A stretch of 64,000 nt of DNA from Lepeophtheirus salmonis (lineage: Eukaryota > Arthropoda > Copepoda > Siphonostomatoida > Caligidae), in NCBI RefSeq assembly GCF_016086655.4, contig NC_052136.2, positions 9,796,001-9,860,000 of the forward strand, given 5' to 3'. The notes beneath the pieces are model-generated. The model saw nothing but the letters and a program-made list of their open reading frames with translations, had not been told where the DNA came from and made no database searches. Every line of letters starts with the position of its first letter. Within the stretch, counting starts at the first letter, position 1. Both the position numbers and the translations under genes were made by a program. Below, piece by piece: positions 59,815 through 64,000 of the stretch.

Positions 59815-60836
59815 CAAGGTTATCCAGCGTTGCACGGGCCTGTGTTAGGGTATTTTTACATGCATTATAATATAGCGACTCTATATTATATGATATTTTA
59901 TTATTATGAATTTAAAAAAAGGTATTATAAGATTCAAATAACATACCGAAAATATGAATAAATAAGAATTCCATCTTTTAATTTTGTCAAAAAATTGCCA
60001 AACTTTCCATTTTTGGAAAAAAATGGAAAAACCCTGCTTTGCACTAATTTTGCAAAAAAAATAAAAATAAATAGTAAATAGCAAAAAAATACACAGATTT
60101 TGTTCAAACTCACAAAACCCAAACAGTTATGAAGAACAATGTATTTGAAAAAATTAACCTTGATAACTGTCTCCTTTGTGCAACTATTGCAAAAATTATT
60201 TAATAAAATGTTCTACAAATTGAAAATACTATCATGTTTTAAGTGTTATAAGTTTATGTCCAATGTGTACCGCTTTGTGGCATTTCTTCTTCAAAATTGA
60301 AAATTTACGTTTGATGAAATTAACGAAAAAAATGAACAAGTATTCTGAAAATGACATATTTTTGTGTTTAACATCATTTTTTATGTCTTTAATTTATATG
60401 CAAACAAATCTTCAAACAAATTTCTACAAACTTTATTCAATTTAAAAATTAAATATTCATTTGTTTTCTTGCTTTTTTTTTCTTTACATCTGAAAAAAGA
60501 ACAAATGTTCAATTTTCACAGATATCTGATTTTGCATATAAATTTTTTGATAGGAATTAATTTCGAAAATGACCTTATTCGTATAGTTGTTTTTTGAGAC
60601 ACCAATGAGTTTTCAAATTAATACTTAGCTCCTTATCTAGTCTTCTTGAGCTCAAAAAATATTTTTTGAGTGTAGAACAATCCCTATTTATATGCCCTCA
60701 CCCTCTGAAATTGAGCTTGGCCTGACCAAGCTCGAAATAAGCACTTATGCAAAGTTTCAGCCTCCTAGGCTCAATGGTGTGGGTACCCATAAAAGTTACA
60801 CACACAAAAGCTTTATTAAATATATAAGATTTCTTG
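59815..60836 (+). repeat. possible non-autonomous element with GCGTTGCACGGG start
   Basis: The left end TTATCCAGCGTTGCACGGGC and the right end GCAAAGTTTCAGCCTCCTAG ... GTTACACACACAAAAGCTTT ... TTAAATATATAAGAT resemble the two ends of a short-element style common in invertebrate genomes (xCCAGCGTTGCACGGG ... GCAAAGTTTCAxCC ... ACACACA ... TTTATTATATAxAGAT). The roughly 1-kb interior is AT-rich. Frames at 59881-60122 (-) and 60263-60597 (+) are low-complexity and unrecognised. Pairing the two ends into one element is inference. Confidence 0.4.
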
Positions 60837-60839
60837 TTC

Positions 60840-61380
60840 TATCGCACACAAGCTATTAATTCCATCTTGCTTTTTAGACAAAAAATGATTGGCCAATAAA
60901 TTATGTTGTCCAATCCAAAGGCTTTCTTTGTAAGTATGGAACAACCCAACATGATTCTTTTTTCACAAATAAACATTGGGCTATTGTCAAATCACTGATT
61001 TATTTGTGTTATTATCTTCTAATTAGATCTTTGATGCTATAAATCTTAAAAATGTAATGTTTTATATATGTATATCAAAGAGAAAGCTAAGCGTTGAGCC
61101 ATTTTTCATTATATCCTTTTGGGTGCCCCCCCCCCTTCATCTCCCTATTCTTTTAAAAAATGCAGTTTCAAAAATGTATTGAATTTTAATTAAAATACTT
61201 TCTTCAATAGTTTGTAAATAATTAATTATTTTTCATTTCATTTCATCGTTGTTGCAATCTCTATTTAATAACCATTACGATGTTTTTAAAATGGATTTTC
61301 TCCTAAAATAATCTTCTAATTTTAACGAAAGCAGAAACTAATTGAAAGCTGAATCAATAATGTTAATTATTGCTCTATAT
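60840..61380. other. AT-rich non-coding stretch
   Basis: Contains a C9 tract at about 61126. Nothing else recognised. Confidence 0.45.
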
Positions 61381-61384
61381 AACT

Positions 61385-61800
61385 GCCTTTTGTCGTCAAT
61401 AAAAGGCTCGACTTGACCGCGGAGACGGCAGCAGTTCTTGATTACAGGTTCATCAGGCAGATTACGTAATTTCTAAGGAACTTGCACATCAGTGTAATTT
61501 ATTGATGCAGAATGATCTGTTAATATGTTTCTCAACAGTACCTCCATACAAAGAAGGCCATATGGTTGAGGTCCAATCCGGTTGGAGGCCAAACATTGGG
61601 GCAACAAAGTAAAAAAAATCTGTCAACCAGGTCAATGACTTCTTGGAGAGTAATAATTACCTCAAGACTCTTCTAGTTACTTCCTGACTCTCCAATCAAA
61701 AGACCCATCCAGCTGTAAGAAGTTTTGAATCTCCTTTTTATCTTGTCCGGCGAAGATTTCCACAAGAATACAAGGCATTTTCTATTATTGTAGAATAAAT
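61385..61800 (-). pseudogene. mariner transposase pseudogene, N- and C-terminal pieces
   Basis: Minus strand from 61780: EIFAGQDKKEIQNFLQLDGS (about 61700-61760), loosely a mariner N-terminal helix-turn-helix. After decayed text, VWPPTGLDLNHMAFFVWRYC (about 61535-61600) is the third catalytic region, with the LD of NPLDY changed to MA. Last comes LPDEPVIKNCCRLRGQVEPF with IDDKR (about 61390-61460). The central catalytic part is not visible. Confidence 0.7.
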
Positions 61801-62320
61801 TCTTCATGAATCGATGTCATTTTTAAATTGATTATTTTAGATATATATTGGAATAAAAAATTACAAAACAAATCATACATTCACTCCTAAAATATAAATT
61901 GTGATATTTTTTCTTGAACTTTTGAGCAAATCATTCGTTGAAATGAATGAAGTAAAATGAGAGGAATGCGCTTTATACACGGTATATATCTACGTCATAC
62001 TATTATATTTCTCCTTAAGGTATCCTGTCATTCTAATGACTAATATAAATTTTACCGGAAACCTGCAGAATTACATTTTTAAGCTTATTTATTCATCTAA
62101 AAAAAGTTTCGAAATATTTTTTTTTAAATCTTTATATACTTGAATAATAATGATAGAAGAAACATAAATTTCTTAATAAATTGTTATTCTCTTAGTGTTA
62201 AGGCGCATAGCAACCTTTCAATTTTAATTTATTGATATTCAGACTTTTGTAACAAATGAAGAAATTTGGAGCGCAACACCAATCAAAATAGACTGGAACC
62301 TTGATTATAGATATTTATAT
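61801..62320. other. AT-rich non-coding stretch
   Basis: Nothing recognised. Confidence 0.45.
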
Positions 62321-62326
62321 GTATAT

Positions 62327-62500
62327 ACAGTCTAACCTGTATTATGCGATCGGGTAAAGAAAACTAAAAATGTTAACCTCTTAGTGCAGATGATCTCTTA
62401 GAATAAATTTCTTTTTTTAAAACAATAATAAGATTAAAAAACAAATATGACCGTTTACTGTGCTCACACGCTAAAAATAGATAGACGTCAGATCAGGTAT
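62327..62500 (+). repeat. repeat with pogo-like terminus, copy 2
   Basis: ACAGTCTAACCTGTATTATG, CTTAGTGCAGATGATCTCTT and a downstream TTTACTGTGCTCACACG block parallel 12123-12290. No transposase and no opposite terminus. Confidence 0.5.
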
Positions 62501-63095
62501 TACTTAATTTAAGTGTAGATAAAATAATGCAATGTATCAAAGAGTGACTGCAAAAACAAAACTATATTAAAAAATAAGTAAAAAATGTAATGATTGACAA
62601 CAACATGTATCATGGCTATTAATAAATTTTCAAAGTGTCTTTTATTTTAGAAAGCAGCTCTGCTATTAATATTATGAGAAAGACACATTCGATTTGTTGA
62701 GCCAATATTTTGATCCCAAGTCAAATAATTTTTTTCAATTAACAAAGAAATGTAAATGTTTTATGTGAGAGGGTAGAAAACTTTTTATATGCATATTTAT
62801 GTTAATGAAATATAATATATTTATTATTTATTTATAACAGTTTTAATTCACTCCTCTTTTGATTATTATGAAAGAGGTAGAAGCAAGGAGGTTAAGCTGG
62901 AAATAAGATCGTACATGCTTGCCATTCATTTTTGAGCACAATTATAATTGAATAAAGTTCATTTAGTTTTTCATTTCTCGGCTTCTTTTTACTATTCTCC
63001 CAAAAAATCTTTTTTTTACTCTGGGACCATAGCTAAAATCAAATAGCTACAAGAATACTCTTTTTTTTGTACGCTAAAGTTGCGGAGTATATCAT
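62501..63095. other. AT-rich non-coding stretch
   Basis: Nothing recognised. Confidence 0.45.
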
Positions 63096-63297
63096 GAATG
63101 ATTCAATCACTACTAACTACGTAACTTCCATGAACTTACAAGGTAAATTCTGCCAAAGGAAGACAAAATACATACGTCACGAGGAAAAATAAATAACTCA
63201 ATCACTAATTACGTAACTTCCCAAGTTTAATAGAAATACAAAGTTATAGCATAAAATGTGTACAACTGATGTTTAACTTCCAACACGCATTTCATGT

Positions 63298-63305
63298 TGA
63301 CGTCA
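63298..63305. promoter_or_regulatory. TGACGTCA palindrome (CRE consensus), site 1
   Basis: An exact 8-bp CREB/ATF consensus at the start of tandem unit 1. With no gene nearby, a regulatory role is speculative; an 8-mer can occur by chance. Confidence 0.3.
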
Positions 63306-63395
63306 TAGTAAATGAGCGATTGTGTGTTGTGTTCAAATCTGGTTTTCTTTCCCAGCAGTCGCTCCGATGCATTAAATTGAAAATTCTAGCTATAG

Positions 63396-63403
63396 TGACG
63401 TCA
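63396..63403. promoter_or_regulatory. TGACGTCA palindrome (CRE consensus), site 2
   Basis: An exact repeat of site 1, 98 bp downstream at the start of tandem unit 2. Conserved although the flanks of the two units have diverged. Confidence 0.3.
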
Positions 63404-63774
63404 TAGACTATAAGTGCTTAAGTGTTTTGGCAAAATCTGCCCGTCTTGCCTAGCAGTCGGTACAATACATCAAATTGAACATTCTAACAAGCCCGATTAC
63501 ATGATGGTCTAACTTTGTATTTCTATTAACCTTGGTAACTTCCATGAATTTATATTTTAAATTCTGCCAAAGGAAGACAAAATGCATACATCAGGAGGAA
63601 AAATGATAGATTGAAGTAATCAGCTGAAAACTGTCATATCATATGAAGAAAAGGATTATTTTGTAACCAATCAAATTTTGACAAACATTGATTTCATTTA
63701 AAAATTGAGCGAATAAAACAAAAGAAATTAACAAGTTTTGAGAGAAAAACGGTGTACGGGTTATTTCAATATTT

Positions 63775-64000
63775 TATAAGAAGTGTTACAATACTCCAAA
63801 TTAAACCAACGAGAATCCAAATTCATAATACCCTTCTCGTGGAAGCCCTTGTCGCTATTGGCAAAAAGTTTGGACTACCAATTTTCTCAAGCCGCTATTG
63901 AGCCCATATTTGTGACCCTAGCGCGTTGGACATAGACAGGAAAAGTGGTAGTCACTTGATGTCATGTCCAGAATGTAGGTTGGATGGTTAAGAACTTCCA
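63775..64000 (-). pseudogene. mariner C-terminal fragment, cut by window end
   Basis: Minus-strand reading from the window edge: EVLNHPTYILDMTSSDYHFS (about 63935-63997), matching the HPPYSPDLAPSDYHLF type of third catalytic region with the Asp of SDYH kept. A frame change follows, then DKGFHEKGIMNLDSRWFNLE (about 63785-63850), matching the KxxxFYxxGIxxLPxRWxKxx tail. This wording is that of Hsmar1/SETMAR-like mariners, so it is a lineage distinct from the LDYxVW type. The upstream part lies beyond 64000. Confidence 0.8.

Larger units (their letters stand above)
63103..63610. repeat. nested repeat block with direct, inverted and tandem parts
   Basis: Outer direct repeats 63121-63195 and 63534-63609 (GTAACTTCCATGAACTTACA / GTAACTTCCATGAATTTATA, then TAAATTCTGCCAAAGGAAGA) enclose inverted arms 63223-63252 and 63504-63533 (AAGTTTAATAGAAATACAAA, 25 or more of 30 matching). 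Inside these are two 98-bp tandem units (63298-63395, 63396-63493), each starting TGACGTCATAG and each containing CAGTCG and AAATTGAA. A further CAATCACTA...ACGTAACTTCC motif occurs at 63103 and 63200. No coding frame. The family is unknown. Confidence 0.8.

Noticed and set aside
1..64000. Bacterial-style systems (operons, CRISPR, toxin-antitoxin, phage)
   Set aside because: No dense coding, no ribosome-binding-site pattern, no regularly spaced repeats. Eukaryotic transposon families dominate.

Overview
This is an AT-rich (by eye about 70% A+T) nuclear window from an animal genome. It reads as gene-poor, repeat-rich intergenic or intronic DNA. I find no intact host gene, no tRNA or rRNA, no operon-like layout, no CRISPR array and no bacterial signal. 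The longest open frames (120-135 codons) are accidental or lie inside decayed transposons. The many Tc1/mariner relics, the low GC and the particular wording of the transposase remnants (WPPSSPDLNPLDY-like and FRxRxEAxIxAxGGHxE-like tails) fit a parasitic copepod of the sea-louse type (Caligidae, for example Lepeophtheirus). That assignment is inference, not something shown by a marker gene.

Layout. 1.07-2.46 kb holds a minus-strand hAT (ZBED5-like) transposase pseudogene. 3.6-4.5 kb holds a long Tc1/mariner pseudogene and 7.8-8.1 kb a shorter one. 14.92-15.76 kb is a mariner element bounded by about 40-bp terminal inverted repeats (TIRs). 18.39-19.36 and 25.86-26.77 kb are two internally deleted hAT copies of the same type. 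21.78-22.43 and 24.65-25.28 kb are two mariner copies that appear to share one internal deletion, with two other mariner remnants between them. 32.1-32.6 kb carries a non-LTR reverse transcriptase fragment and 34.3 kb a mariner N-terminus. 41.30-42.12 kb is a decayed mariner with recognisable TIRs. 42.7-43.5 kb is a large inverted repeat. 46.19-46.86 kb is a MITE with TIRs of about 130 bp. From 48 to 64 kb seven of the eight mariner fragments lie on the minus strand, the last cut by the window end. 57.4-58.1 kb (plus strand) belongs to a different mariner lineage. 63.1-63.6 kb is a nested repeat block with two TGACGTCA palindromes.

Several short dispersed families (called R1-R4 here) recur between these elements: R1, a roughly 250-bp SINE-sized repeat with about seven full or partial copies; R2, with a CACACACCCTCGATC core; R3, two copies; and R4, two copies. 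Two weak coding-like islands (27.42-27.51 kb and 59.14-59.40 kb) are the only candidates for host exons and neither is identified.

Nothing here supports a new functional system. The most notable pattern is that mariner copies from several lineages have lost the catalytic middle of the transposase while keeping the N-terminal DNA-binding part and the C-terminal tail. Frame and homology calls come from reading translations by eye; no database search was possible.
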